NCBI GenBank assembly: GCA_021399435.1
Contig: JAJTUP010000006.1
Span: 1,674,001 to 1,738,000, forward strand
Direction: 5' to 3'
DNA: 64,000 nucleotides
DNA from: Diaporthe sp. PMI_573
Lineage: Eukaryota > Ascomycota > Sordariomycetes > Diaporthales > Diaporthaceae
Numbering within the stretch: position 1 is the first letter of the stretch; every line of letters starts with the position of its first letter. The translations under genes and the position numbers were made by a program. This document shows, piece by piece, positions 21,978 to 35,406 of the stretch. The notes beneath the pieces were generated by a model, which was not told the DNA's origin, ran no database searches, and saw nothing but the letters and a program-made list of their open reading frames with translations.

Positions 21978-23694
21978 ATGCCGCACGCCGTTTCCTCGGC
22001 CTCACCTGGCCTGCAGGCTCTTATTCTCTGTGGGCCGGGGTCGTCGTTGCCCACGTACACGGCAAACCCCGATCAGCACCCCAAGGCTCTTCTGCCCATC
22101 GCCAACAGGCCAATGGTCTGGTATCCCCTCGAGTTCTGCTACAGGGCAGGCGTCACAGGTAAGTACTTGAGGCACCTCGTGGGCCGGCCTATGTTGATGG
22201 TCTTTGTCAGACATCACGCTCATCTGCCCTCCCTCGGCTGAGAAGGCGATATCTTCGACCCTGAGCATGAACCCTGCCTTGACGAGTCTCCCTTTGCCAC
22301 GGCCCTCTTTGCTGGCACCAAAGGACCTGGATCACAACACTGGCACAGCAGAGATCCTGCGACTTCCTGAGGTTAGGTCAGCTGTCACCGGAAACTTTGT
22401 GGTTCTTCCGTGCGATCTGGTCTGCGAGTTGGGTGGTGACCAACTTCTCCAAGCTTGGATGGTGAACTGCGAGACTTTGAGGGATCTCGCAGGGAACAGT
22501 TCTGGTCTGATCTCCGAAGACCATGGCCCGCATAGTGGTGGCATGGGAGTCTGGTATCAGACTAAGACGGAGACTCCCGTCAAGGGAGAAGAAACCGACT
22601 TCATCGCCACCACACCCTTGCCAGATCCAGCGCCATCCTCGAAAGAGACACTGACATCAAACATGTCGAACCTGGTCTACTCGATGCCTACTGACTCACT
22701 GAACGACTTGATGGAGGAGAGAAACGGCTACCCTCTGCGGCATGGGCTCATTCGAAGACATCCCCGCATCCAAGTGCGAACGACATACCGGGACGCGCAC
22801 ATCTACATCTTCCCCCAGTGGGTGCTGGACTTTGTTCGCGACAACGACCGGCTTGACAGCATCGGAGAAGATGTGATTGGCTGGTGGGCCAAGGCAGGTT
22901 GGCAGACGGGACTCGCGCAGAAATTAGGATTCGACAAGATCTTTGCCCCGAAGGACACGAAAAAGGCAGACACAGACTCTTTGCACGAAGACAGTATGTC
23001 TTCCGAGCTCACGGGTTCTGATGCCGTCTCTGGTGGAATGGTAGACGGAACCACAAAGTTGTCCACTACACGGTCACCATCCACTTCCACCAACGACGTC
23101 GTGCCTCCCATCCTTGCCTACATACACCCGTCCAAGCCAACGGCGCCCATCGTTCGGAGAGTGGATACTGCTCAGCTGCTACTGAATGTCTCGCTCCAAC
23201 TTGCAAAACTTCCCTCTGTTGAAGAGGCCGAGGCTCGCGGCGAGACGCCGTCGCCTTTTGCACACCCCAAGAAAGTCATGTATCCGGAGGGCGTCAAGGG
23301 TCGAACGACAATCACGCGTCCGGACAGCCTCGTTGGGGAGAACGTTATGGTCGACGAAAAAGTGGCCATCAAGGAGTCGGTTGTCGGCGCCAACTGTCAG
23401 ATCAAGGAGGGAGCCAAGCTCTCCCAGTGCTTGCTCATGGACGGAGTCGTGATCGGCAAGGGATGTAAGCTTACCCGCTGCATCTTGGGCAAGCGGAGCG
23501 AAATCGGAGACAACTGCACCCTGACGGACTGTGAGGTGCAGGAGAACCTGCTTATCGAGCCCAGGACGGAAGATAAGAACGCCAAGTTGATGAGCAGCTC
23601 CGGTCTGGAGGCTACAGAAGAAGAGATACAGGAGGTGTATCAAGAGTTTGAGGCCGGCGATGCGGCTCCGGGAGGTGACCTAGCGGTGGTTTAA
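21978..23694 (+). CDS. GCD1: Translation initiation factor eIF2B subunit gamma
   Basis: Two exons, 21978-22158 and 22211-23694, with a 52-nt intron (GTAAGT ... CAG) restoring GVTDITLICPP. The product is 554 residues, in the family range. The N-terminal nucleotidyltransferase-like domain starts with LQALILCGPGSSLPTYT and HPKALLPIANRPMVWYPLEF, then DLDHNTGTAEILR and GNFVVLPCDLVCELGGDQLL. An acidic, Ser-rich linker around 300-350 is followed by a left-handed beta-helix at about 430-510 with hexapeptide turns (VGENVMVDEKVAIKESVVGA, CILGKRSEIGDNCTLTDCEV). eIF2B exchanges GDP for GTP on eIF2 in the cytosol, and gamma together with epsilon forms the catalytic subcomplex. Conserved glycines of the pyrophosphorylase loop are degenerate, as is usual for gamma. 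Confidence 0.93.
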
Positions 23695-26600
23695 GGTGAC
23701 AGTGTCAGCCTATGAAAAGGGCGGAGAGGTCGATATTGACAACTTCTCCAAGACCTTGGATGTAACGGTCCAGTAGCCAGCTATCGGGAGGCGCTGATCA
23801 CCTGAACGTGCTACCACGGAACCGCATCTCGATTCTCAAAGCGTTATGCCGCTGGGTCCAAGTCGTATGCAATGCAGGGTAAGACTCGTCAAGCGGCTCG
23901 GGTTGTCAATGGGCATCCTTCCATCGCGGGGGCCGACAATGTGTTGTTATCGGCTAGCAACAGGGCTATGCTGGATCCCCGCGCTGGAAGGCTGCCTGTC
24001 ATATATGACAGGTCATTGAAGTCGGGGACAGGTCTTGAAATTGCCCTGAAGAATCCCCTATCGAGGTAGATCGAAGCAGAGCTTATACGAATCCGAAGCC
24101 GCAAAAAGCTGCAAGATTTCGATTTCCCCGTGAGGCGCAGCCACTACTTGGACGGCGTGCCAGACACTTGTCGTGTAACGTCTTGCATCGGGCAACACTC
24201 GCCCGCCCGCAACCAACCTAACTTGACGTTATATCCTGGTCAGCTGCCGAACAGGCACAACATGTGTGTTCCATGGGCATCCAACGCCACATTCAACGGG
24301 GTGGCATCGGTTGGCGGAGAGTGCCGACCACGCAGCCCGGCGTCTCTTGCAGCTTCCCGTTCCACCGGCCTACCTTCTTCGGTGGCAAAGACTTCCCATA
24401 GCGGCAGCTATCAGGCCGTATTCATGACTTTGTAAGACCTGTTGTTGTATGTGGCTTGGATGACCTCGCATTCGGGGGCATCGGGGTTGGCCATGCGCGG
24501 AGCCTGCCATTCATCTAGAGCGATCGATCGCTTTGGGGCCTGTGTCCATGCCGATCCGTGAGGCTTTTCCGAGCACTTAGGCCGTGTCACATCAGACCAT
24601 TCGCCTCGTGCCGACCAGCCCAGTCCCCAGCCGGCGGCTATACTCGCGCGTGGGAGAGAGTGTGGCTTGCGAGGTTGTGTTTGCCACCCGGGGCCAGATT
24701 AGGCTTGATGTTCGCCAGATCTACTTGGCACGTTGAAGAATGCATGGCACAGATGGATTTGATTCTTCCTTTTCAATTTGAGAGACTGTCATGTGTGTAT
24801 ACATTTTGCCTATGTCTTGAGAGGCATCGTACCACCTGGTGTCATGCCGCTTGTGATCCCCCATCCTTCAGATTAATTATTGGCGTCGATTTGAGATCTT
24901 CTTGTCCCTCCACACATGCAACATGCACACGCCCCCGGTGCGGTATCCCCTACCGTGCCCGTATGATCAGTCACTGTCCGGACCGAGCCAGGGTCTGCTT
25001 CAACCTCCCCTTCGATGGTCACTAGAAGGGGACTCGGCCTCTTAGCCCGTAGCCCAGAAATGAAGAGTCGTGCGAGGCTTCCTAGGATATACTCAGTATT
25101 GACACTCTCTTGGTATATCAGAAACTTGCGTGTGGCTTTACACTGATCGTGGGGGTTGTCAATCTCATGCTTAGGACATGGGGCCAGATGTAGTCTCTCT
25201 TGAAGGAGCATGCCGCCCGCCTGTCCCGCTCGGCTCATATCGGACCGGCCGCAGTCCTGTCCAGCGAGATATTTACGGCAGTGCAACACAACTTGCCCTA
25301 CACATGCCCCTTTGCAAGCGTAGCACTGCTTCTCCAGGGTACACATGATGTTGATGCTTGCAGTGTTTCCAGTTTTTTATGTTGCTGGTGTTCTATGATG
25401 TCTGATCCTGGGATTGAGTAGAGCTGGTTCAAAATCGAAGACGAGCACTGGAGAGAAATGCCAGGGAACATATCATACAGTCCCAACGTGTTACTCCATC
25501 ATTTATATTCTGTTATCGGTGGGGGCAATGGTGACAACGCCCTCGGAGCTAATAAACACGACTTGCGCGGAGAAGTAAGGAATAGCGATGGTGACATACC
25601 TTTCTGCGCGTTTCTGCTCCTTGACTCTTCAATGGCAGCACCCACGTCCTGCAGAGTAACGATTACGGTCACTCTTTCGGCGGAGAGATGTCGGCGTCGA
25701 CCTTCCTTCAACTAACTCGCCTGGGCCTGTCCTTAGCCGGTGATAGTTGTTGCTAGACGGCAGGGGCTTCTTCGTAGCCAGGGGTCACCCTCAACTTCGG
25801 ACAGTGGCGTATTCAGCTTCCTTGGGTAAAGATGGGCCTCCTTGCTGCACCTTTTTAAGTCACGAAGAACCAATCTTAGTAGTTGGTGTGATAACTCCCC
25901 AGCCCCACAGGGCTGGTCGGTGACGGATTGACGAGTTGTATGCTGTTGGTGCGGCCATCAACCGCAAGCGAGGGACGCGTTGTAGCGCCGAGGATGCAGT
26001 TGCCAGCCACACTATCCCATTCACAATCAAGCGGTTGCAATAGCGGCTGTTGGTACGCTCAACTTCGAGGCACAGATTCCACTATGAAGGGCCACATAAT
26101 GGGATGGGGGAGTTGTCAGACTGGCTCCAGTGAAGACCGGAACCGAATCAAGACTCCCTCACCACAGCTCGGCCACGGGACCGTTTCATTCCACTTGTGA
26201 AAATTCTTTTTTGACACTGACCGAGTAAGATATGTGCTTGTGAGCATGGGTTGTGAGCCTGAGGTTGCACGAGGTAGTAGTCGCTGTGGCCCTCGACAGA
26301 TCCGAATCGACATGGCTCACGATTCGGACACTAACGCAGTCCTCAGAATGCCTTGCATTGGTAGGATCAGGCAGCAAGCAACCCAATGGCGATTGTGAAG
26401 AGAATGGACGGTTCCTGATGTCCCGAGGCTGTGCCCCTGCTGGGGACATCCACCCACCTCCAGCGAGAGCATCCAAGAAGCCTTGTGCGCAGCCAAATGG
26501 GAGACCCGGACTGGATCCTCGGCGAGACGCGGCGGGATCGCAACCGAGAAAGGTGAAATTGTCCAAACAACGGGAAGTGCCGTCTGATGGACTTTTTTGC

Positions 26601-29600
26601 CAGGGCAGACGTGGCTTATCCCAACATCGTGACGCGAAACCAGGACGGTCCAGACCCTGCCCTTTGAGATATCAAGTGTCATATCGCTCTTGATATCCGA
26701 TCGTGGGCTACTGTGAGAAGTCGAGTTTGTCGCTAGGCCATTTTGGTTTGATCGTGCATCCGACTCCTGATTTGTACACAGATGGCGTATGGCTTAGTGC
26801 TCTTCAGGAGAAAATGTACGAAATTAGGTTCATGCGGTAGTAGAAGACGATTTGTGTTCATCGTCTCGGCTAGCCCCGAGGCTACAAATGGTGGCACAAG
26901 TACAATAAGGGATTGGCCAACCATTGTCATGGCAACAAACAGCAAAAGGCTGGGTTTGGTGGGTACTCGGTAAGCCGGAGTCAAGCTGTCTGCGCCCTGG
27001 AATCTGGAAACTGTACTTTTGTGCGCGGCGCCGAATCAGGAAAACCAGGGCATACTTGTCAAACGAGGCCCCGGATAACCTTCCAAAAATGGTATGTTAA
27101 GAGTCCACAGAGAAGTGGCATCTACCCCATGCGAGATGCAGGCCACCTACTCACCACGCAGGCTGAATATCCTCGCCCCAAACACATGTAGGCGGAACGC
27201 AGCCGGTGTACATAATGATCGCGGAAGGCAGAATAGGCTAAATTCTGGCACGATGATCATCTGCAAGATGCATCGAAAAGAGAAAGAGGCCCCCAATGAA
27301 CGTTGAATCGAGCCAGGGGCTTCTGACAACATAGGTTCACGTGTGGTGACTGACACCAAGTAAGCCTCACGAGGTCGATTTCCGCCGTCTCTGAGACAAC
27401 ATGTGGGAGTACTGTATTATCAATGGCATGCTGAAGGGGGGGGTTCCCCGTGAAGGGGAAGTAGACCAATGTTCGAGGCGGTAGGGCCATAGTGGCTTCA
27501 CTTTGTCGCGATGGCGTGAAGGCTGGGAGGGCCGCCGTCTCTCAAGTCGAGATACCTTTGGCATGCCCAAGGCTGGCAAGGGCCAGAACTTAAGGTTCAC
27601 AAGAAACCTGATTTCGTCGGGCCGTGACGGGCAAAGGCGGGGTGTATAAGCAGGCGGCAAGACATGGCTTAGGAAGAGTATAGACTTGAACTGGCCGTGG
27701 AAATGCAGGCACTTGGGCGAACAAGTCGCATCCGTACGAGCACCAGCCTAACGCGGGGATGGCTGCCGCCACAACAGCAACTTGACTGAAGGACCCCACA
27801 GTCCATCTTGCCATTCTTGCCGAGCAATGAAAGGCAGCACAGATGGCCACGGGCCAGCAAGGCCGCTTTCATTCCGGTTTGTCTGGGAGAGCCGGCGAGG
27901 CCCCTCATTACTTGTCGGAGAGACCGGAGCTTTGTGCAGACACTCGTCAGTACATAGAAAGGGATCGACCAAGACCTACCCGGGTGGAAGAGATTGTATT
28001 CTGAATGTCTCGAAAAAAAAAAACATCCCACAAGTCAAATGGTAGGCAATACTCCTACAGGGAGGGTTTCGCAACCAAGTTATATGCTTTGGCTTCTGGG
28101 TGTTATTCCGGGTTCGAGCTGAGCCGTCTCCCTCGTGCTTGAGCCCGATGTACACTGAGGCCTCCTGGGGTGCGTGGCTGTGGCTGTGGCCGCGGGGTTT
28201 GTGAGGATGGGAAAGCAGTGAAGCCATCGTCTCGAAGCAGAGCAGCTGAAAGAGTGCCTGGGATTGGGTAGCGGATTTGAGGCTTGACATGTTACTGTAC
28301 AGATGCAGTGGCAGTTGCGATTGACAAGTTGACAGGTGACAGGCAGGGGTTGCTCGAGCCAAGCAACGGGCAGGGAAGGTGCGTCTGCCGTGGGTGACTG
28401 CAGTGTGCGAGGGGTACAGCTACACCACACGGCAGCACGGCCGACATGCTGATCTCTTTGGGGGGGCGAGGTCTCGTCTCGCCCGCTCGGCACGGAGATT
28501 TGTGATCTTCACAAGGGGCCTCGAACGGGCTGAACGGTTGTGTCTGTGCCCGTTCGATCCAACACAACCCAATTTCACCTACTCTGGGCCACTATCTATG
28601 CATCTACATCTAATCTCTCGACTAGAACCCGGCCAGGCGCCACTATCATTCTACTATGCGTTCACCAGGCCAGGAGACAGGCAGGACTCGCCCGGGTCAC
28701 CACCAGTCTGGGACACATCGGGGCACAGTGCCGGCCGAGACGAGAACGCTCCCCTGGCTTTGATCCCGCTCGTGGCCTCGTCACACGGTGCATGTTCCGG
28801 AGTCTGACATCCCAAGAGAGCCACCCGACGGTCGCCACCGATGGGCCCCCAAGACTCTGGCACGCGTCTGCGAAGCCTGGTCGTGGTGGGCGGCCATCTT
28901 CTGGCTGCATCCGTCCTGCTCCTCGACAGACCTGAACAATGCGGGACCCAGGATCAATAGAGTTGCTCAGATCCGCTTGGCAGAGAGGCTTGTTTGAACT
29001 TGGGGGGCGCGTGGATTCGACAACGGACAATGGACAAGTCGCCCGCCTGCAAGAGGAGCGCCTCTTCTACACCAAGCATGGCCCTGGCAGAGTCAAGCAG
29101 CAGGACAGGAAGGTCATTCCTGCAAGGTCCCAGATGCAGGGAGGCAAGGTTCCCCAGGAACGGCAGGCTCAAGTGCAGTGAGCCTGACCTCCAGCCCTCG
29201 CGGCTTGTCTGTCGAGCAGTACAGTACATAACGGCGACTAGCACATACACCATTACCACCATCATTGTCCGGACGCCTCAAACGGTAAGGTCCAAGGTCC
29301 ATGTTCCATGATTTCATGGTCGAGCTCGCTCTTTGTCCCTCACTACGGGGCTCTCCCGTCCACTCCTGGGTGTGCGGCTCTGCCAACAAAGAGCCAAAGC
29401 CACTCTGCTACTGCACATCCACAGCGTCGCAAACAGGAGATGGAGACTCGGTTGTCAGCCCTCCTCCTAGGCCCCGGGCACAGCAGTCGGCATCGAGCAC
29501 GACGAGCTGATCACCTGGGCCTCAACGAGTTCGTCCAAGAGCGGCTTGCGGGACGGCAGCTCCAATTACGTCTGAGCATGCTTGCTTTTCCGTGGTACCC

Positions 29601-30549
29601 CCCAGCTTGACGTCTTTCGACCTGCATGGTACTTCCCGCAGCCTCACTGGCGTCATGGGCGGCCTGGAGGCTTCAGCAATCTTCCAATGGCGAGCAGCCT
29701 GCTCTCGCACTGTCTGCCTGCCCCAACCGTGGCCAGATGCCGAGATTGACCCTGAAGACTGTGGAAAGCTTCTGGCGATGGGGCCCAGCCTGTCAAGCTT
29801 GGCTGCCCACCGCAGTGTCTCAAATCCGATGGTCGTGAAGCCCGCTCTGGAAGGCGCCATCACCGTATAGGCGAATTTCATTCCAGTTTCCCACCATCAC
29901 GACACTCGCTGTGGGGCAGATCTACCGGTTCATGCACCTTGTTTCTTCTCCAGGCGCGACTCTACTTCTCCGTGTCGGCCGGGGTATCTGTGTCCCTGGC
30001 TGCGAGCCCGTACTTTGGTTAAAAGGCAGGGTACTGTGAGGTGGTCTGGCCGCTCAGAGGTACTGATCTTGCTGCAAAGGACCACCGATCTATCGATAGC
30101 TCCTGCCCACGGTCTGCCCTTCTGCTCTCCAGGGGCACTACAAGTCCCGACTAAAACAGATGCTTCATGCAAGCAATAGGCTGGTGTAGGGATGTGTAGG
30201 GATGTTTCGCTCAAACGTCTTGACGGCCCCAACCTCGATTCTGTATTGGGCTGGCCCACGTCTGCCGCGTCGTTTTTGGGTGTGCCACCCCTACGTATTG
30301 AGCAACCACCAGTGGCACAGGGTCTCCATTCCAATGAGCCGCTCACCTGTGCGCGCATTCTTATATTGGACCAGACGATCTCCCTGCCCAACAAGCCCAC
30401 TGTCCAGTGAGGCTCGACAATCCCTTGGATCTTGTGTGCCCTTCGACATATCTAGACTATATCATTCTGGCACTCCTTCCATCACATCCCTTCTCGACTC
30501 CCTCGGGCCGTAATCCAGCTTACTCGCCTCAACTCATCCGACTCTTGGA
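23695..30549. other. Long gene-free region (6.9 kb) upstream of a C2H2 regulator
   Basis: No ORF longer than about 160 codons occurs, ORFs on both strands overlap at random, and none shows a domain or a plausible splice chain. Base composition is close to that of other intergenic DNA. It should include the eIF2B gamma 3' UTR and the promoter, possibly with a long leader, of the C2H2 gene. Simple repeats are few. A non-coding transcript cannot be excluded. Confidence 0.5.
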
Positions 30550-31807
30550 ATGACAAGCAGGGGACAGCCCAACAAGGCAGTTCTCGGCCTAGACAGCTAT
30601 ACCTCCAGTAACTGCCAGAACATCCATCTAGTCGATCAGAACATGGACGCGGACGACAGCTTCACCTTCGGCTTCAACAGCCAGTCCCTGCCATATTCGT
30701 CGTCCTGCCCATCCTCGTCCGGCAGTTTCTCGTCAGCCTCTTCGTTATACGATGCCCTGACGCCACCGCCCAGAAACTCAACTCCACAGCACCCCATGGA
30801 CTTTGATATCGCCTTTGGCAATGACTCCTTGATGTTCGACGACTTTACGCCCTCCCCGCCATCAACCTCTGGCTGCTTCCCTTTAGACATGAAACCAACC
30901 GTGGCTCCCAATATGCTTTGTCATGGTCTGCCGATGACCCCGTCTAGGAGCAACAGCTCGGCGGCGGCATTCCAGAACAATGTGGACTTCACTCCAACGC
31001 AGAGCATGGACGCGTACAATTTCATGGATCCTCTCATGATTCCAACTCCATCTCCACTGTTTAGCAACCACATTCAAAACTGCGACATGACAGCAATCTG
31101 GCAGCACCATGCCGATGGGAGCCCCATAACTTTTGAGCGGACTTCCTCACCGGCTATGGCCATGACAACCCCAACGCCTGGTCCTCTGGGAAGCTCCCAC
31201 GGCAATATAAGGCGGAGGATCGTCATGGACGGACCCCAGCAAAAGTCGGCATTATTACAACAGAGCCTTCCGAAGACAAACTCTGGTAAGGGTCGCACTC
31301 CCAAGGCCAAGCAGGTGGCTGGAAAGCTTCCTCCACTCCAAGAAGGTTTCAAGGTCTCCAAGGCCCCAGCGAATAGACACCGATGTGAATATCCCGAGTG
31401 TAATGGAAAGAGCTACTCGAGGCAGGAGCACTTGAAGAGGCATTATAACGAGTGAGTGACAAATATATTCACCGGCGTCTTCCGAGCCCTTGTACTGATG
31501 GACTACCAGAGCACACTCGGATAATCCAGAGACGTGGCGCTGTGAATTCTGCGAGACTCCCAAAACGTTCGGCAGATGCGACAATTTCCGAGATCACCTC
31601 AAGCGGCACATCGAAAAGTCTGCTGGCAGCAGGACAAGGCACGAGATCGGCGCTGCAATTTTGCTTGCGGAAATGCAAAGTAAGATGAAGAACAAGAAGA
31701 AGACTATTACGAGATCAACGACGCCAGGCACAGACGATGAGATGAGATCGGGGGACAGCCTTCTCTCAAAGTCTGCGCGGAGTCTGGTCAAGGCCGAAAC
31801 CTCCTAG
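30550..31807 (+). CDS. C2H2 zinc-finger transcription factor
   Basis: Two exons, 30550-31451 and 31510-31807, with a 58-nt intron (GTGAGT ... CCAG). The splice completes the first finger: RHYNE-AHSDNPETW. The product is 399 residues. The N-terminal 280 residues are S/P/T-rich with acidic patches (DDSFTFGFNSQ, MFDDFTPSPPSTS), typical of an activation domain. Two C-terminal fingers follow: CEYPEC...RQEHLKRH-x4-H near 285-310 and CEFC...RCDNFRDHLKRH near 317-338. The tail is basic (KMKNKKKT). The finger pair, N-terminus and large upstream region recall developmental C2H2 regulators such as the BrlA-like group, but I cannot confirm orthology. The DNA-binding role is strong; targets are unknown. 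A start further upstream is not supported. Confidence 0.85.
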
Positions 31808-34800
31808 CAAGAGGCCGCTAAGCTCATCCGACAACAAATGAGGCCATACAGGCTTTGAACCCCGAGGCCCAGCGAGACGACTGGCTCTCATGCGCATTAC
31901 GCTCATGCGTTGGACATGTCCGCATCGAATTTGTACCCTCATACCACCGCACAGGCATCCATAATACTTCGGGATGTTCACATAACATGCCACTGTCCCG
32001 ACGACACGCAGTTCGCGACCTTGGTATCATCCGGCGCACATCTATCTTGTCGAGGTGTAACGGGGCTGGCGCTTAACATGTTCACAACAATTATGTACGA
32101 AATATATTCTATCACTTAGGACCCTGCTGTCTGTAGCTGTTTCTGAAGAGCGGGAAAACGGGTGGGACTGGGGAAGGGCCTCGTGGGAATAGGCGAGTCT
32201 TGTTGGCAGGCGTTAAAAATGGCCATGTGCAAAAAGCCCTGGAAAAGACTGGATAGGTGGTGGCGGTTGTACATGTCCTGAATTCTGTCAGATACCACTT
32301 TCCTTGCGCAGATCTTGCTCTCAAGATCGAATTGCAAAAGACCACTTCCCCTGCTCAAGTGCTTACACCCTTTCTTCTCTCTCCCAGCAGTCCTTCTGAT
32401 TTCGGGCTTGTTTTTTGGTGACGACGCCTAGTCGCAACACAACTAATCCAGGCTGTGAACTGCGTCTCCGCTCCTTTGTTCTGTCCGCGCTTCTCCCCGG
32501 CCAGCATTCCTCAGCTCAGCTGGGCCCGCGGACTGGGATGAAGCCGCACTCAACCCCAAGGACAATCTGTCTGCTGGAAACCACCCTCTCTCGTTTCCCG
32601 CTGCCGTTTCCCCCCTCCGAAACAGTGTATCCAGCCACACTCTCTTGCGCCCCTTTTCAAGCTGGATTGACACCTGTTCGGATCGCTCCCGAGTGAGACA
32701 TGGTGGGCACTGTGCGACTGGTGTGAAGCCAGGAAGCCCGGGTATGCACCGGAGATCTGAACTGACAAGAGGCTACCCGAGACTGGCAGCTGGCAGCTGG
32801 CAGGAACACAAGGCTCTAGTGTGAAGGGATCATTCGCCTGGAAATCTCCGCACACACTCTTCGTAATCTGCCTCTTTTCTCTCGTGCCGTATCAAAGCAC
32901 CAAATCGGCCGATGCGCTGTCGCAGGCCTCCTCTCCCCACCCGAGACAAAATTATATCCATCTTCCGTCACCAGATGCCGCGACGCGTGCTCTCCTCATC
33001 TGACGCGAGCTGAGACCTTGTGAACGCGACCCTTGGAGCGAGACAGCACCAGACTGTGCTGAGTGAGACCCCCCGGCCCAACCTTGTGCGACCGATCCAT
33101 TCCACTTGGGCACGGAGAAGTCGAGCCACCAGCCCTGCCGGCATTAACAAGAGCCATTAGGCCAGATCGGCACAAGGCCATGATCTCTCTCTCTCTCTCT
33201 CGTTTTATCATTTCTCTCCCTCTATCTCTCCCCGCCCCACCGGCTCGAGGTCTCCCGTCCTTCCGCACTGACTGGCCTGGGCGATAGTCCCAAAACCCCA
33301 CGCGTCCAGGTTGAGGCTCCCCGTCGGGAAGACGCGGTGCGCGTCCTCGCTCTGGAATGAATGTCTTTGCCGCTTCGATTGTCAGTCGATCGGTCATTGC
33401 TCTGGCTGGGAACTCATGGGTACGTTGAGCCGGGCAGTATCTCAGGCATATGGTCTAGATTTTGCATGAGAGGTGCAGGAGCTCTGGCGCCGCCTAGACG
33501 CTGAGAGCTGCAGCTGCAGCCGACAAGCCTCTACATGCCGGTTGGGTGCGACAGACTGGCATGGTGCCTTGCAGGAGAGTCCCGTTGACGTGCAGCTACA
33601 CCAGCTTCCCTGCTTGCTTCCTGCCTGGTTGGTACTCCAGCCACGTCCCCTGGCGGGAATTCAGAATTTCCACCAAGTCTGAGAGCTGTCTCGATGGACT
33701 TTTCCTTGACCTCAAATGCCGATGAATGCCGGGGTCACAGTCCGGATGACGGACGGAAAACACCTTGGTAAGGTCATTTCGGCCTACAGGACGCTTCAGC
33801 AGGCACTTGTACGATTCTGCAACCACCTGCATGCTGGTGCGAACTGGCAGAACTGGTTCACATCGATGGGCCCACGTCTGCATTGATCCGAGCCAGATGT
33901 CTCATTACGTGCAGGAGGCTACCCTCAGACATCCGACTAGGCCGGCCGATCGAGCCCAAAGAAAATAGAGGAAAAAGCAACCACCATATGTTAGGACCCC
34001 AGCGTGAGATTCTCCTGGTCTCTACACTTCTGCTGATGAGAGTGATCAACTACCTCTGTCATCCCTGATTTTACACATCACGGTCGACGGTTTTGGCAAG
34101 GTGAAGAGACCCCGTGTCTGGGGACGCCAGGCCTCGATCTGGCGTCCGGGGGCTCATCTGGTCATTTCCGCGGTCTCGCCGCCCCTTCCCATGCAATCCG
34201 AGACATTGTAGGATTACGACATCAACCTCTTGAGTGTTTCGATCACGGCCCGTTTTTTTTTGAGAGGGCCCGTCTAGCTGCGGCCCGGTGCTGGCTCGTG
34301 ACAACGCCTACTGCACGCCAAGCCACCGAGAGGTTCGAACAAGCCCGCATTTGGTCACACAAAGAGACCGCAACTCACTGTCCGAGAATCAAGCGGCAGT
34401 ACGAGTGTTCATGTGCTGAGCTGACGGATCCGGATGTGTGATATCGTGCGAGTAGACCATGGTAGCAAATCTCTTGGGGCAGTCTTTGTTCGTTTGTTTG
34501 TTTGTGGCGCCAGGGTTCTTATCCACAGAAGTACAGCTGGGTGCAAAAGCCTCTTCCTAATAAGTACGACCGACGGAGGGACTTTGCTGGCCAAAATTTC
34601 AGCTGATGCTGAGGACAAAAAGCACAGCATCATCGGGGTCATACAAGCCTGACCTGGGATGTTCGATGTACACAACCGCCCAGCATGCCGGCATCTTCCT
34701 ACCAGGCCGCCGCCACTGCCTCCACATTGCTTCCGGATCTACCTGTGCCAGCGCACACGGAGACAGCGGATTCGCCAGGTGTAATTGTCATGCAGCTGAA

Positions 34801-35406
34801 TTCGCTTCTCAAAACCCACTACACCATGCCGACTCCCGGACGGTGCCTCCTCGGCGCCTTTCCAAACAAATAAAGACGTGGTGGCCACAGTCCGATAGCT
34901 GCTCAGGGGCTCAGGTCGAGTCCGGCGGCTTGGCCCGGCCGGGATCTTGTGTTGTGAGGACAACAAAGTACTCGGTAGAAAAGGCTGAGCTACAGCCCGA
35001 GAGAAGTGTCGCTTTTCGAATTTGCCGGGCTTCCTCGGCAGACCCAACAGCGTGGTCGTGGCTACTTCGTCGCTCAGCGCGGTGGTGAAGCTGCAAACCC
35101 CGGAGCGCGACGTGCTGTTGCGCAAGGCCAGTAGACTGCATCCCCACGCCATTGTTTGAGGGAAACACAATGGCACGATTGGCGTACGCCATTGTGTCAT
35201 GATCTCTGCCAGATGTCCAGCTGTACTGTGTAGTTCTAATTCTTGACTCGAGCTTAACCTGTCTAGAGAATAAAGGGTGACGATATGTGCTGGTAACAAG
35301 GATATTGCTTGGCTCAGTATAAGCACGATGCTCCGCCATGTCCAACTCGCGGTCGACCTTGACGACGTATACTTCATACAATTTTCCACACTGGGGGTAA
35401 TGCTCT
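31808..35406. other. Intergenic region, 3.6 kb, convergent genes
   Basis: Lies between the stops of the C2H2 factor and the esterase, so no promoter is required here, yet it is long. Overlapping ORFs near 34739-35389 on the minus strand have no domain and compete with one another. A CT-dinucleotide tract occurs at 33184. I see no gene. Confidence 0.5.
33184..33201. repeat. CT dinucleotide microsatellite
   Basis: An uninterrupted TCTC run of about 18 nt, followed by further pyrimidine-rich sequence. Confidence 0.85.

Noticed and set aside
24558..25346. ORFs of about 155 codons on both strands
   Set aside because: They overlap each other, show no domain and have no plausible splice partners.
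30550..31807. Naming the C2H2 gene brlA
   Set aside because: The resemblance is limited to general finger architecture and a developmental-type promoter; orthology could not be shown from sequence alone.
34739..35389. 216-codon minus-strand ORF overlapping a 156-codon ORF in another frame
   Set aside because: Composition is unlike the real genes here; no domain, and the competing frame is equally open.
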